In this document: positions 56,269-63,977 of the stretch, one piece after another | Position numbering within the stretch: position 1 is the first letter of the stretch | How the letters are laid out: every line of letters starts with the position of its first letter | Assembly: GCF_017741935.1 (NCBI RefSeq) | Contig: NZ_JAGHMH010000014.1 | Location: 186,001 to 250,000, forward strand | Source: Rhizobium sp. 16-449-1b | Lineage (GTDB): Bacteria; Pseudomonadota; Alphaproteobacteria; Rhizobiales; Rhizobiaceae | Length of the DNA stretch: 64,000 nucleotides | Reading direction: 5' to 3' | Translations under genes and position numbers: made by a program | The notes under the pieces: generated by a model | What the model was told of the DNA's origin: nothing | Seen by the model: only the letters and a program-made list of their open reading frames with translations | The model's database searches: none

Positions 56269-56283
56269 TCAAGGGCCGTGCCA
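56269..56283 (-). promoter_or_regulatory. Sigma-54 (-24/-12) promoter candidate for glnK-amtB
   Basis: The minus strand reads TGGCAC-GGCCC-TTGA, an exact -24 half and a -12 half with A for the usual C, about 75 bp before the glnK start. glnK-amtB operons are typically NtrC/sigma-54 dependent. No full NtrC palindrome was identified upstream. Confidence 0.6.
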
Positions 56284-56406
56284 GATTCGAAACGATTTGT
56301 TAAGGTATTGAAAAATAAGGGGTATATTTATGAGCGCCAATAAACAGGCAAATGATTGCCTAATAATCGCTCAAAAAATACACAAACCGACAAATTTGCA
56401 CCCAAA

Positions 56407-57291
56407 TTAGTCATTTGCCCTTTTACGAATCAGGCCTTCCTGCGCCACCGACGCAATCAGGACTCCATCTCGCGTATAGAGGCTACCGCGCGTCAAACCT
56501 CGCGCGCCGGATGCGGACGGGCTGTCCTGTGTATAAAGGAGCCAGTCGTCGAGCTTGACCGGGCGATGGAACCACATGGAGTGGTCGAGACTGGCGACCT
56601 GGATCGTCTGGTCGAAGATCGAGGTGCCGTGCGGATAGAGCGACGTGTCGAGCAACGTCATGTCGGAAATATAGGCGAGCACCGCCGCCTGGGCGTGCCG
56701 GTCATCGGGAACCGGACCGTTGGCGCGCACCCAGACATGCTGCAGCGGATCGAGCTTCTTGTCGGAGAAGTAATGGGTAAGCGAGACCGGCCGGATCTCG
56801 ATCGGCCGCTCGCGACCCCAATATTTGCGGATCGCCTCGGGCGCATGCGCGAGATAGCGCTTGGCGATCTCGTTCTCGTCGATCAGCGTCTCGGGCATAG
56901 GCACATCGGGCATGGCGACCTGGTGCTCGAAGCCGGGCTCGACGATCTGGAACGAGGCCGACAGCGCGAAGATCGCCTTGCCGTGCTGGATGGCGACGAC
57001 GCGGCGGGTGTTGAAGCTCGACCCGTCGCGGATGCGCTCCACCTGGTAGATGATCGGCACCGATGGGTCGCCCGGCCGCATGAAATAGGCATGCAGCGAA
57101 TGCACCAGCCGCTCAATATCGACGGTCCGCTGCGCCGCCATCAGCGCCTGCGCGATCACCTGCCCGCCGAACACACGCTGCCAACCCACCTGCGGGCTGG
57201 TGCCGCGAAAGATATCGACCTCGATCGGCTCAAGATCGAGTGTCGCGAGCAGGGTTTCCATCGCGGTCGGCTTTTCGGTGAGGCGCGTCAT
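56407..57291 (-). CDS. tesB: Acyl-CoA thioesterase II
   Basis: A 294-aa double-hotdog thioesterase that hydrolyses medium and long acyl-CoAs. Visible blocks: DLEPIEVDIFRGTSPQVGWQRVFGGQVIAQALMAAQRTV, HSLHAYFMRPGDPSVPIIYQVERIRDGSSFNTRRVVAIQHGKAIF and, in the second half, LAYISDMTLLDTSLYPHG with the catalytic Asp, and SLDHSMWFHRP. ATG 57291 is preferred; the open frame extends to 57345. Divergent from the UbiH-type gene. Confidence 0.94.
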   Translation of the reverse strand: MTRLTEKPTAMETLLATLDLEPIEVDIFRGTSPQVGWQRVFGGQVIAQALMAAQRTVDIERLVHSLHAYFMRPGDPSVPIIYQVERIRDGSSFNTRRVVAIQHGKAIFALSASFQIVEPGFEHQVAMPDVPMPETLIDENEIAKRYLAHAPEAIRKYWGRERPIEIRPVSLTHYFSDKKLDPLQHVWVRANGPVPDDRHAQAAVLAYISDMTLLDTSLYPHGTSIFDQTIQVASLDHSMWFHRPVKLDDWLLYTQDSPSASGARGLTRGSLYTRDGVLIASVAQEGLIRKRAND

Positions 57292-57376
57292 TTTGTATGG
57301 CTCCGGCAGGTAGGAAGTGTGGCGATGATGATCTATATAGATCAAGAGGATATTCTAAAAGAACGGGACTGGCGTT

Positions 57377-58591
57377 ATGCGTGACATGCTTGTGGTTGGC
57401 GGAGGTTATGTCGGGCTATCCATGGCTGTCGCGGTCAAGCAGGCGGCCCCGCATCTCGATGTCGCGGTGGTCGAGGCAGCCCCCGCGGACGTCTGGCGCA
57501 AGGACCCGCGCGCATCCGCCATCATCGCCGCCGCCACCAAGATGCTCGACGTCTTCGGCATCTGGAACGAGATCGAGCCGACGGCGCAGCCGATCACCAA
57601 GATGATCGTCACCGATTCCAAGACATCCGATCCCGTCCGTCCGGTGTTTCTGACCTTCGACGGCGAGGTCGAGGACGGCAAGCCCTTCGCCCACATGATC
57701 CCGAACGTCGCCATGGTCGGCGCGCTGCGCGGCGCCTGCGAACGGCTCGGCATCGAGATCACCCACGGGCTGAGCGCCACCGGCCTGAAGACGCTGGACA
57801 CGCACGCCGAGATCACACTGTCCGATGGCAGCACGATCGAGACCAAGCTGGTAGTCGCCTGCGATGGCGTGCGCTCGCACCTGCGCGATCTCGCGAGCAT
57901 CAAGACGGTTCATTGGGAATACGGCCAGTCCGGCATCGTCACCACCGTCGAGCACGAGCGTCCGCACAATGGCTGCGCCGAGGAGCACTTCCTGCCATCA
58001 GGCCCCTTCGCCATCCTGCCCTTGAAGGACAACCGCTCCTCGCTGGTCTGGACGGAAACGACAGCGGATGCCAACCGACTGGTGCGCTCCGACGATCTGA
58101 TTTTCGAGGAAGAACTGGAGCGCCGCTTCGGCCACAAGCTCGGCGCGCTGAAGGTGGTGGGCGACAAGCGCGCCTTCCCGCTCGGCCTGACGCTGGCGCG
58201 CGCCTTCGTCGCGCCGCGCCTGGCGCTCGCTGGCGACGCCGCTCATGGCATCCACCCGATCTCCGGCCAGGGCCTCAATCTCGGCTTCAAGGATGTGGCG
58301 GCGCTCGCCGAAACCATCGTCGAAGCCGATCGTCTCGGCCTCGATATCGGCTCGATCAACATTCTGGAGCGCTACCAGGCCTGGCGCCGTTTCGACACTT
58401 TCCGCATGGGCGTGACCACCGATGTGCTGAACCGCCTGTTTTCCAACGACCTCGCGCCGATCCGCATCGCCCGCGACTTCGGCCTCGGCCTCGTCGACCG
58501 CCTGCCGGGCCTCAAATCCTACTTCATCGGCCAGGCCGCCGGCACGACGGCAGCGGGCAACCCGCGCTTGCTGGCGGGCGAGGCGATTTAG
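57377..58591 (+). CDS. FAD-dependent hydroxylase, UbiH/Coq6 family
   Basis: A 404-aa flavin monooxygenase of the ubiquinone-biosynthesis type. N-terminal dinucleotide fold MLVVGGGYVGLSMAVAVKQ, the DG motif VACDGVRSHLRDLA, and the GD motif LALAGDAAHGIHPISGQGLNLGFKD, then ILERYQAWRRFDTFRMGVTTDVLNRLFSND. The family hydroxylates the quinone ring; which position cannot be decided. The TAG stop at 58589-58591 is part of the terminal inverted repeat of the element that follows, so the last residues (AGEAI) may differ from relatives. Confidence 0.92.
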   Translation: MRDMLVVGGGYVGLSMAVAVKQAAPHLDVAVVEAAPADVWRKDPRASAIIAAATKMLDVFGIWNEIEPTAQPITKMIVTDSKTSDPVRPVFLTFDGEVEDGKPFAHMIPNVAMVGALRGACERLGIEITHGLSATGLKTLDTHAEITLSDGSTIETKLVVACDGVRSHLRDLASIKTVHWEYGQSGIVTTVEHERPHNGCAEEHFLPSGPFAILPLKDNRSSLVWTETTADANRLVRSDDLIFEEELERRFGHKLGALKVVGDKRAFPLGLTLARAFVAPRLALAGDAAHGIHPISGQGLNLGFKDVAALAETIVEADRLGLDIGSINILERYQAWRRFDTFRMGVTTDVLNRLFSNDLAPIRIARDFGLGLVDRLPGLKSYFIGQAAGTTAAGNPRLLAGEAI

Positions 58592-58863
58592 AGCCTTTCC
58601 TGGTTAGCTTGAAGCATTCTGCCGGAGCAGGTTTTCGTCAGGGCAAAGGCGATTGGCGAAGGGCATACCCCGGGGTACGGTCGAGCCGATCGCCTTTGAT
58701 CCTGGCGGAAAGATGCCCGGCCCCTCCGGGGTTGGCTGAAACAGGCCGCCTGATCGTTCGGCCGGCTTGGCCGTATGCTTTGGCTACGACGCGCGCCGGC
58801 CGAACGACCATCCGACTCCGTTTGAGCCAACAGAATGCTTCAATCTAACCAGGAAAGGCTCTA
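58589..58863. mobile_element. MITE-like element with 33-bp terminal inverted repeats
   Basis: Left end 58589-58621 begins TAGAGCCTTTCCTGGTTAG and right end 58831-58863 is its inverse (one internal mismatch: cttgaag versus attgaag). Total 275 bp with no gene inside; the interior has further short palindromes (accccggggta, ggccccggg-like). TA at both ends would fit an IS630/Tc1-type TA target site, but this is inference. It lies between the UbiH-type gene and trm112. Confidence 0.8.
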
Positions 58864-58872
58864 GGGCCTGAT

Positions 58873-59061
58873 CTATTCCTCGATCTCGCGCGCTTCCGAC
58901 ACCAGCATGATCGGAATGCCGTCGCGGATCGGGTAGGCGAGTTTCGCCTTTTCGGAGACGAGCTCGTTGTGCTCGCGATCATAGGTGAGCCGCCCCTTGG
59001 TCAGCGGGCAGACCATCAGTTCCAGGAGCTTGGGATCGACGCGGCTCAGTTTTTCGTCCAT
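58873..59061 (-). CDS. Trm112 family protein
   Basis: A 62-aa protein with the Trm112p fold: [55 protein letters not shown]. Family members bind and activate methyltransferases or simply bind zinc; here only one cysteine (CPLTKG) remains of the usual metal site. ATG 59061 begins the family N-terminus ([15 protein letters not shown]). It follows the LON-domain gene by 10 bp, in the same direction, so they are cotranscribed. Confidence 0.9.
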   Translation of the reverse strand: MDEKLSRVDPKLLELMVCPLTKGRLTYDREHNELVSEKAKLAYPIRDGIPIMLVSEAREIEE

Positions 59062-59071
59062 GCGACCGCTT

Positions 59072-59743
59072 CTACTGCAAAATCGTATCCGAGTCACCGA
59101 AGACCCGGGCAAGGACGATCTCGGTGATGGCGATCAGCGTTTCCGCCCGCGTCTTAAGGTCGGGCGCCTCCAGCAGCGCCTGCTTTTCCGCCGGACCGAA
59201 GGGCGACATCATCGCCAGTGAGTTGACCAGCGTCATGTTGCTCGCGCGCTCCACGCTCTCCCAGTCCGCCTCCAGCTTGTTGGCCTCGAGATAGGCCTTG
59301 AAGGCGGCGAGAAGCGCCGCGCGATCGACCGCGTCCTCTTCGTTGCGTGCCGAGAGATCGGAGATGAACGGCGCGATGCGGAAGGTCCGGTAGGGCTGGT
59401 GGGTGTCCTTCTCGTCGAGCAGACGGAAGCGGCAGACGCCGGTCAGCGACACGATGTAGCGACCGTCGCCGGTCTCGGCAAACGAGGTGATGCGCCCGAC
59501 GCAGCCGACGGCGCTGAGATTGCCTTCGCTATTCTTGTCGTCGCTCTCGCCAAGCGCCGGCTGCACCATGCCGATCAGCCGGTTGCCTGATATCGCCGCG
59601 TCGAACATGGCGAGATAGCGCGGCTCGAAGATGTTGAGAGGGAGCTGGCCGGTGGGAAGCAGCAGTGCACCGGTCAAGGGGAAGACGGCGATCGTGTCAG
59701 GCACATCGCCGCTCTTCAGATATCGTGCATTCCCCACTTGCAT
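59072..59743 (-). CDS. LON peptidase substrate-binding domain protein
   Basis: A 223-aa protein consisting of the N-terminal (LAN/PUA-like) domain of Lon without the ATPase and protease parts. Core: [72 protein letters not shown], and a helical C-terminus. Stand-alone members are common in alphaproteobacteria and of unknown role. Start ATG 59743 with GGGACGAG upstream. Cotranscribed with trm112 downstream and probably with the CnoX gene upstream. Confidence 0.9.
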   Translation of the reverse strand: MQVGNARYLKSGDVPDTIAVFPLTGALLLPTGQLPLNIFEPRYLAMFDAAISGNRLIGMVQPALGESDDKNSEGNLSAVGCVGRITSFAETGDGRYIVSLTGVCRFRLLDEKDTHQPYRTFRIAPFISDLSARNEEDAVDRAALLAAFKAYLEANKLEADWESVERASNMTLVNSLAMMSPFGPAEKQALLEAPDLKTRAETLIAITEIVLARVFGDSDTILQ

Positions 59744-59867
59744 CGGCACTCGTCCCGCATAATCGGCGGACTTAAACCACACGTCCGCATCTAAACGAAT
59801 GTGGGGTACGCCATCGAAAACGCAAGGGTCGATGGCGGCAAACCGAATGGCGAAATGTCGCTGATGC

Positions 59868-60863
59868 TTAAGAGAACAGCAGCGCCGAAAGCTTCCGCCG
59901 TCCCGAAACGCTGGCCGGATCCTTGAAGCCCCAGACCTCGAAGAACTGCAACAGCTGGCGGCGCGCGCCGTCGTCGTCGAAGGTGCGGTCCTTGCGCATG
60001 ATGTAGAGCAGGTGATCGGCCGCTTCCTCGCGCGCGCCCTCGACATTGCGAATCTTGGCGAGCTTCATGCGCGCTTCGTGATCGTCGGGGTTGGCGGCAA
60101 GCGCCTGCTCCAGCGCCACGGGATCGCCGAGCTTGCGGGCTTCCTCGATCTGCTCGAGCTTCTTCACCACCGCCTGGATCGCCGGATCGGCCGCCATCTC
60201 ATCGGGGAGTTCGTTCAGCGCCTCGCGCGCCCGCTCATGCTGGTTGGCTGAAATCATGCACTGCGCCATGCCGGCGAGCGCCTTGGCGTTGTCGGGATCA
60301 GCCTGCATAACGGCGCCGTAGAGCTGTGCGGCACCATTGATGTCGCCGCTGGCAAGCAGACCATCGGCCTCGACGAGCACGGCCTCGATCTCGGCCGCCT
60401 GATCGGCACCCGCGGGACCGGCGACACGATCGATGAACTCACGGATTTGGCTTTCGGGCACCGCACCCATGAAGCCATCGGCCGGACGGCCGCCAACGAA
60501 GGCGATGACGGCGGGGATCGACTGGATGCCGAGCTGGCCGGCGATCGACGGATGGTCGTCGATGTTCATCTTGACGAGCTTGACGCGCCCTTGAGCCTCG
60601 TTGACCACCTTTTCGATGACGGGGGTCAGCTGCTTGCACGGGCCGCACCATGGCGCCCAGAAATCGACGAGAACAGGCTGGTTGCGCGACTCTTCGATGA
60701 CGTCCTTGCTGAAGGTCGCCGTCGTCGTATCCTTGATGTAGCCGCCGGCGGCCATCGGTGCTGGCGCCGCTGCCTGGGCCGGTGCTGCAGGCGCGCCGCC
60801 ATAGCTTGCCGTTGCCGACATCTGGCCGAAGGAATTGCTGTAGGGATTGTCGTTGCCGCTCAT
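59868..60863 (-). CDS. cnoX: Thioredoxin-TPR chaperedoxin CnoX (YbbN-like)
   Basis: A 331-aa protein with a Pro/Ala-rich N-terminus, a thioredoxin domain carrying WCGPC (C73, C76) in VLVDFWAPWCGPCKQLTPVIEK and the cis-Pro in QSIPAVIAF, then TPR-like helices (residues ~160-310: LLASGDINGAAQLYGAVMQADPDNAKALAGMAQCMI). This matches CnoX/YbbN, a holdase that protects proteins from bleach and oxidation and works with GroEL or DnaK. Unlike the E. coli protein it keeps the full CxxC site, as in Caulobacter. Confidence 0.92.
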   Translation of the reverse strand: MSGNDNPYSNSFGQMSATASYGGAPAAPAQAAAPAPMAAGGYIKDTTTATFSKDVIEESRNQPVLVDFWAPWCGPCKQLTPVIEKVVNEAQGRVKLVKMNIDDHPSIAGQLGIQSIPAVIAFVGGRPADGFMGAVPESQIREFIDRVAGPAGADQAAEIEAVLVEADGLLASGDINGAAQLYGAVMQADPDNAKALAGMAQCMISANQHERAREALNELPDEMAADPAIQAVVKKLEQIEEARKLGDPVALEQALAANPDDHEARMKLAKIRNVEGAREEAADHLLYIMRKDRTFDDDGARRQLLQFFEVWGFKDPASVSGRRKLSALLFS

Positions 60864-60916
60864 GAGTATCTCCCGCCGCGCCGGTCAGCCGGCTTTTCTA
60901 GCGTTAAAATCGTATG

Positions 60917-61426
60917 TCAGGACGTCACTTTCAAGACAAGCGGCGTGTGACCGGTCGCTTCCATGAAGCGAACGAGGTCGGCGCTTGCAATCGACGTGGT
61001 CGCGTCGTTGGACAGCGGATGGCAATTGATAATCTCGTCCTTCATGAGATCGGCATCAAGAACGAATGTGACCTGGTGGTCGGAATCATTGATCGCGCCA
61101 AACGCCGTGACCGAGCCCGGAATGACGCCCAGATACTCCATCAGCTTCTCCGGCTTGCCGAACGACACCTTGCTGGCGGCGCCGATCAGCGTGTGCACCG
61201 TCTTCAGGTCGATCGAGGCATTCTCCTCGACGGTGAGCAGGAAGAACTGGTCCTTCTTGTCCTTCACGAACAGGTTCTTGGTGTGACCGCCGGGAATCTC
61301 GTCGCGCAACGCCACCGATTCGGCCACAGTGAACACCGGCGCATGCGTCTTGGTGCTGTGCTTGATGCCGAGCCCGTCGAGAAAGGCGTAGAGTTCGGTT
61401 GCGGTCTTCGACGTCTTCTCGGTCAT
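60917..61426 (-). CDS. Prolyl-tRNA editing domain protein ProX
   Basis: A 169-aa YbaK/ProX fold protein that deacylates mischarged tRNA (Ala-tRNA-Pro in the ProX branch). The protein begins MTEKTSKTATELYAFLDGLGI, and shows HAPVFTVAESVALRDEIPGGHTKNLFVKDKKDQFFLLTVEENASIDLK, GKPEKLMEYLGVIPGSVTAFGAINDSDHQVTFVLD and CHPLSNDATTSI. ATG 61426 is preferred; an open frame extends to 61492. The GxxxPP-type loop and K in KNLFVKDKKD fit the ProX rather than YbaK branch. Confidence 0.9.
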   Translation of the reverse strand: MTEKTSKTATELYAFLDGLGIKHSTKTHAPVFTVAESVALRDEIPGGHTKNLFVKDKKDQFFLLTVEENASIDLKTVHTLIGAASKVSFGKPEKLMEYLGVIPGSVTAFGAINDSDHQVTFVLDADLMKDEIINCHPLSNDATTSIASADLVRFMEATGHTPLVLKVTS

Positions 61427-61587
61427 GGCTCGTTCCAGCACTCTATTGGGATAAGGCGCCCCCTGATTACGTCTCCCTCCCCTTTTTTGCAACGTGCCTA
61501 TTCGCCGCTTTTCCCTGCATTTGCGGCATTTTAGGAGAGGCCCGAAAGGCTTTTCAAATTTTTCTTCGCCTTTCCGTCATTTCCCTG

Positions 61588-61616
61588 TTGCATTTGAAAA
61601 TCGTTTGGGCGATATA
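61588..61616 (+). promoter_or_regulatory. Candidate promoter for tRNA-Gly
   Basis: TTGCAT (61588-61593) and GATATA (61611-61616) are 17 bp apart in an AT-richer stretch, about 65 bp before the tRNA. Confidence 0.45.
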
Positions 61617-61681
61617 GCGCCCGTCGCCGCAAGGTGGCGCCCACGGTCCTCTCTAACTACCACAGGCCGTCGGGATTATGA

Positions 61682-61756
61682 GCGGGTGTAGCTCAGTGGT
61701 AGAGCACAACCTTGCCAAGGTTGGGGTCGAGGGTTCGAACCCCTTCGCCCGCTCCA
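61682..61756 (+). tRNA. tRNA-Gly (GCC)
   Basis: A complete cloverleaf: acceptor GCGGGTG (61682-61688) with CGCCCGC (61746-61752), discriminator T and encoded CCA (61754-61756); D-loop AGCTCAGTGGTAGAGC; anticodon arm CAACC-TTGCCAA-GGTTG with anticodon GCC; T-arm GAGGGTTCGAACCCCTT. Phage-derived genes follow at once, so its 3' end is the likely attachment site. Confidence 0.97.
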
Positions 61757-61856
61757 AAAATCTCAAAGAAATTCAATGCATTAACGACAGCCCCTACGGG
61801 CGTCGCGTGATGCGCGATTTTCGAGGTACCAAATAGGTACCGAGGGGCGTTTTGCC

Positions 61857-62039
61857 TCAACGGGGAAGATAGTTTCGCTCTGTGAGCCAGTCTCGAAGAA
61901 TATGCCGGAAAGCTTCGGATTGATTTATTGCAGGCGTGTGTTCGGCGCGGAACGCCTCAACAGCCTCTAAGATCTGCGCATCTATAGCAATGAGCTTCTT
62001 GATGGGAAATTCGGTGGGACGACCACGGGTAGGCACCAT
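61857..62039 (-). CDS. Small ribbon-helix-helix-type regulator
   Basis: A 60-aa protein, MVPTRGRPTEFPIKKLIAID ... INQSEAFRHILRDWLTERNYLP. A short basic strand followed by two helices (ILEAVEAFRAEH and SEAFRHILRDWLTE) is the layout of CopG/Arc-type ribbon-helix-helix DNA-binding proteins. Its start codon is preceded by a CCTATATAGG palindrome that also contains the ribosome-binding site, suggesting autorepression. Divergent from the excisionase-like gene. Confidence 0.7.
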   Translation of the reverse strand: MVPTRGRPTEFPIKKLIAIDAQILEAVEAFRAEHTPAINQSEAFRHILRDWLTERNYLPR

Positions 62040-62049
62040 AAGGTATTTT

Positions 62050-62090
62050 CCTATATAGGTATTGTCTCAATAGTTAATTACCTATATAGG
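62050..62090. promoter_or_regulatory. Paired CCTATATAGG operators between divergent phage genes
   Basis: Perfect 10-bp palindrome CCTATATAGG at 62050-62059 and again at 62081-62090, centre-to-centre 31 bp (about three DNA turns). Flanks are also mirrored (tttCCTATATAGGta and taCCTATATAGGaaa), so the pair as a whole is an inverted repeat. The natural reading is an operator for the adjacent RHH protein or the excisionase-like protein. Confidence 0.75.
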
Positions 62091-62159
62091 AAATTCAGGC
62101 CGGCGGGAAGGTGCAATCTCCCGTCCGGCCCTAACCACATCCGAAGAAGGTAAACGAAA

Positions 62160-62726
62160 ATGGTCGATAATCAGAATATCACGCAAGCCTTGCCATCAGC
62201 AATCCACGCGGATCCTCTACAAATAGCGATCAACACGTACCGAGACATCTACGCTTCGCACAACGCTCTTCCGGACGATGTTGATGATGACACGCTAGAC
62301 GCCTCGGCAGACACGCTGAGTAACGCGAACGCCGTCTTGGCGAACTGGTCTCTGCCGGCGCGCACTCAACAAACTGCACTGGAAGCTCTTAAGTTGGCAA
62401 AAACTGAGATGCTTGCCGGCGGTGAACTGGTGGCTTTCGCCATGTCAAACGCTGCAGTCGCCTTTTGGGAAACGATGGAACCTCAAGGGGCACAAAAGCC
62501 CGCGCAGAGTATGCCGACCATCACGGATGCGGACAAGAACCTCAATCTGACGACGGAGGAGACCGCCGCCTATCTACGGGTAACCCTTCCCACCTTGGCG
62601 CGTTGGCGGAGTGAGAAGTGCGGTCCGATGTACATGAAAAGTGGTGGCCGCGTCCTTTACCGCGTGGCTGATATACTCGCATTTCTGGCGGACCGGCAAC
62701 GCAAGGGGACACGACCCAGTGCATAG
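62160..62726 (+). CDS. Excisionase-like helix-turn-helix protein
   Basis: A 188-aa protein. The last 60 residues are a MerR/excisionase-type winged helix (LTTEETAAYLRVTLPTLARWRSEKCGPMYMKSGGRVLYRVADILAFLADRQRKG), as in Xis and AlpA-like phage regulators. The first 120 residues are unrecognised, hydrophilic and helical (IAINTYRDIYASHNALPDDVDDDTLDASAD). AAGAAGG lies before ATG 62160. It likely directs excision or transcription of the integrated element next to tRNA-Gly. Confidence 0.8.
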   Translation: MVDNQNITQALPSAIHADPLQIAINTYRDIYASHNALPDDVDDDTLDASADTLSNANAVLANWSLPARTQQTALEALKLAKTEMLAGGELVAFAMSNAAVAFWETMEPQGAQKPAQSMPTITDADKNLNLTTEETAAYLRVTLPTLARWRSEKCGPMYMKSGGRVLYRVADILAFLADRQRKGTRPSA

Positions 62727-62734
62727 CTCTGAGA

Positions 62735-62763
62735 GAATAGAGCCGCCTCCGGGCGGCCTATTC
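62735..62763. terminator. Bidirectional terminator between convergent phage genes
   Basis: GAATA-GCCGCC-tccg-GGCGGC-TATTC forms a near-perfect 29-nt palindrome exactly between the stops of the excisionase-like and S49 protease genes. Confidence 0.75.
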
Positions 62764-63651
62764 CGCTCCCACTGCACCTTCGTCAAGATATTCAGCGAAC
62801 GCATCTAAAGCCTCCTCGAGCGTCCCAACTTCATCAACAAGCCCGGCAGTTATGGCTTTACTACCTCGATAGATGTCGGCTTTTGTGTCCCGCATCGCTT
62901 TCTTAGACTTTCCTCTGTTCCTTGCAGCAAGCTCCAAGAACATCTCATAGAGATCATCGACATCGGCCTGCATACGGCCACGGGCGCCTCCCTCCAATGG
63001 CTGATGCGGGTTGCCGTCGACCTTATAATCGCCGGCGAAGATGTAAGTCCATTTCAGGCCCATCGCCTTATCGGCACCGGACATGTCCACGTGAGCACCA
63101 AGGACACCAATGGAGCCAACTTCAGCGGTCCTCGCCGCCCAGACGTATTCAGCGCTTGAACCGAGCGCATACGCGGCGGAGCACATGATCTCGTTGGCGT
63201 GCGTCCACACAGGCTTCCCCGTGGCTGCGCTGGCCTCCCGAATAAAGTCCGCGCAATCGAAGCAGCCATTGGCCTCGCCACCGCCGCTATCGAACTCCAT
63301 CATCATGCCGCGCACCATGGGATTCATCAGGATCTCGGCTGCGGAGTTTTTAATCAGGTCATAGCTCATCAAGCCGCATTCCGCGTCCAGCCAGGAACCG
63401 CGCCGCACCAGAGAGCCAACGATAGGAAGAACGGCGATTCCGTCTCCGATCATGTAAGCGCCGGCCGGTAGCTTTCCACCACCGGGTCTACCACCATCCG
63501 CCCTCTTGGAGGAAAAGGCCTCCCGCTCGCTGATGGGTTGCCCGGCGAGGATGCGAGGTCCAATCGAGTCGATAAGTTGCCGACCTATATCAGACCGCAC
63601 CAGCAGGGGGCGATTGAAGACAAGAGACGCGAGGTGCGGGAGGTCACGCAT
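62758..63651 (-). CDS. S49 (SppA-type) serine protease, phage capsid maturation type
   Basis: A 297-aa protein resembling phage head-maturation proteases of family S49: GDGIAVLPIVGSLVRRGSWLDAECGLMSYDLIKN, NPMVRGMMMEFDSGGGEANGCFDCADFIREA, then the Ser nucleophile region EIMCSAAYALGSSAEYVWAARTAEVGSIGVLGAHVDMS and the conserved DADIYRGSKAITAGLVDEVGTLEEAL end. ATG 63651 chosen. In complete phages such a gene follows the portal gene and precedes the major capsid gene; here it is followed by a terminator and the convergent excisionase-like gene. Confidence 0.85.
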   Translation of the reverse strand: MRDLPHLASLVFNRPLLVRSDIGRQLIDSIGPRILAGQPISEREAFSSKRADGGRPGGGKLPAGAYMIGDGIAVLPIVGSLVRRGSWLDAECGLMSYDLIKNSAAEILMNPMVRGMMMEFDSGGGEANGCFDCADFIREASAATGKPVWTHANEIMCSAAYALGSSAEYVWAARTAEVGSIGVLGAHVDMSGADKAMGLKWTYIFAGDYKVDGNPHQPLEGGARGRMQADVDDLYEMFLELAARNRGKSKKAMRDTKADIYRGSKAITAGLVDEVGTLEEALDAFAEYLDEGAVGAE

Positions 63652-63668
63652 TTTCGAATAGTTCCATT

Positions 63669-63977
63669 TCAGTTTAGCAGCTTGGCCACATCGGGCATTA
63701 CGGCGGGAGGAAGCGTAGGAGAGAACTTGCCGACCGAGATTGTCCCAAACACCCAGGATCGCAACGTGCCGGGAACAGTTACGGTGCCTCTCCGAGCGCA
63801 AATCTCTAACGGCTTGCCCTCTTCCAGCGCCTGGTCCACCAGTTCACAAACTTCATCGGCGCACTGGGTAGTGTAGAGGCTCCCAATCAACTCGGCGCCG
63901 TCATCCGAGCGGGCCTCGAAGTCGATCCATGTTGCTGTGGCGCCATTATGCTCATGGATGACCGGGGAAATTGGCAT
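63669..63977 (-). CDS. Unrecognised 102-aa protein of the integrated element
   Basis: A 102-aa acidic soluble protein (MPISPVIHEHNGATATWIDF ... SDDGAELIGSLYTTQCADEVCELVDQALEEGKPLEI ... GTVTVPGTLRSWVFGTISV). No family recognised. It lies 17 bp upstream of the S49 gene in the same direction, and its ATG overlaps an apparent stop (TGATG) of another minus-strand gene that continues beyond the window, so it is inside a phage-like operon. Confidence 0.65.
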   Translation of the reverse strand: MPISPVIHEHNGATATWIDFEARSDDGAELIGSLYTTQCADEVCELVDQALEEGKPLEICARRGTVTVPGTLRSWVFGTISVGKFSPTLPPAVMPDVAKLLN

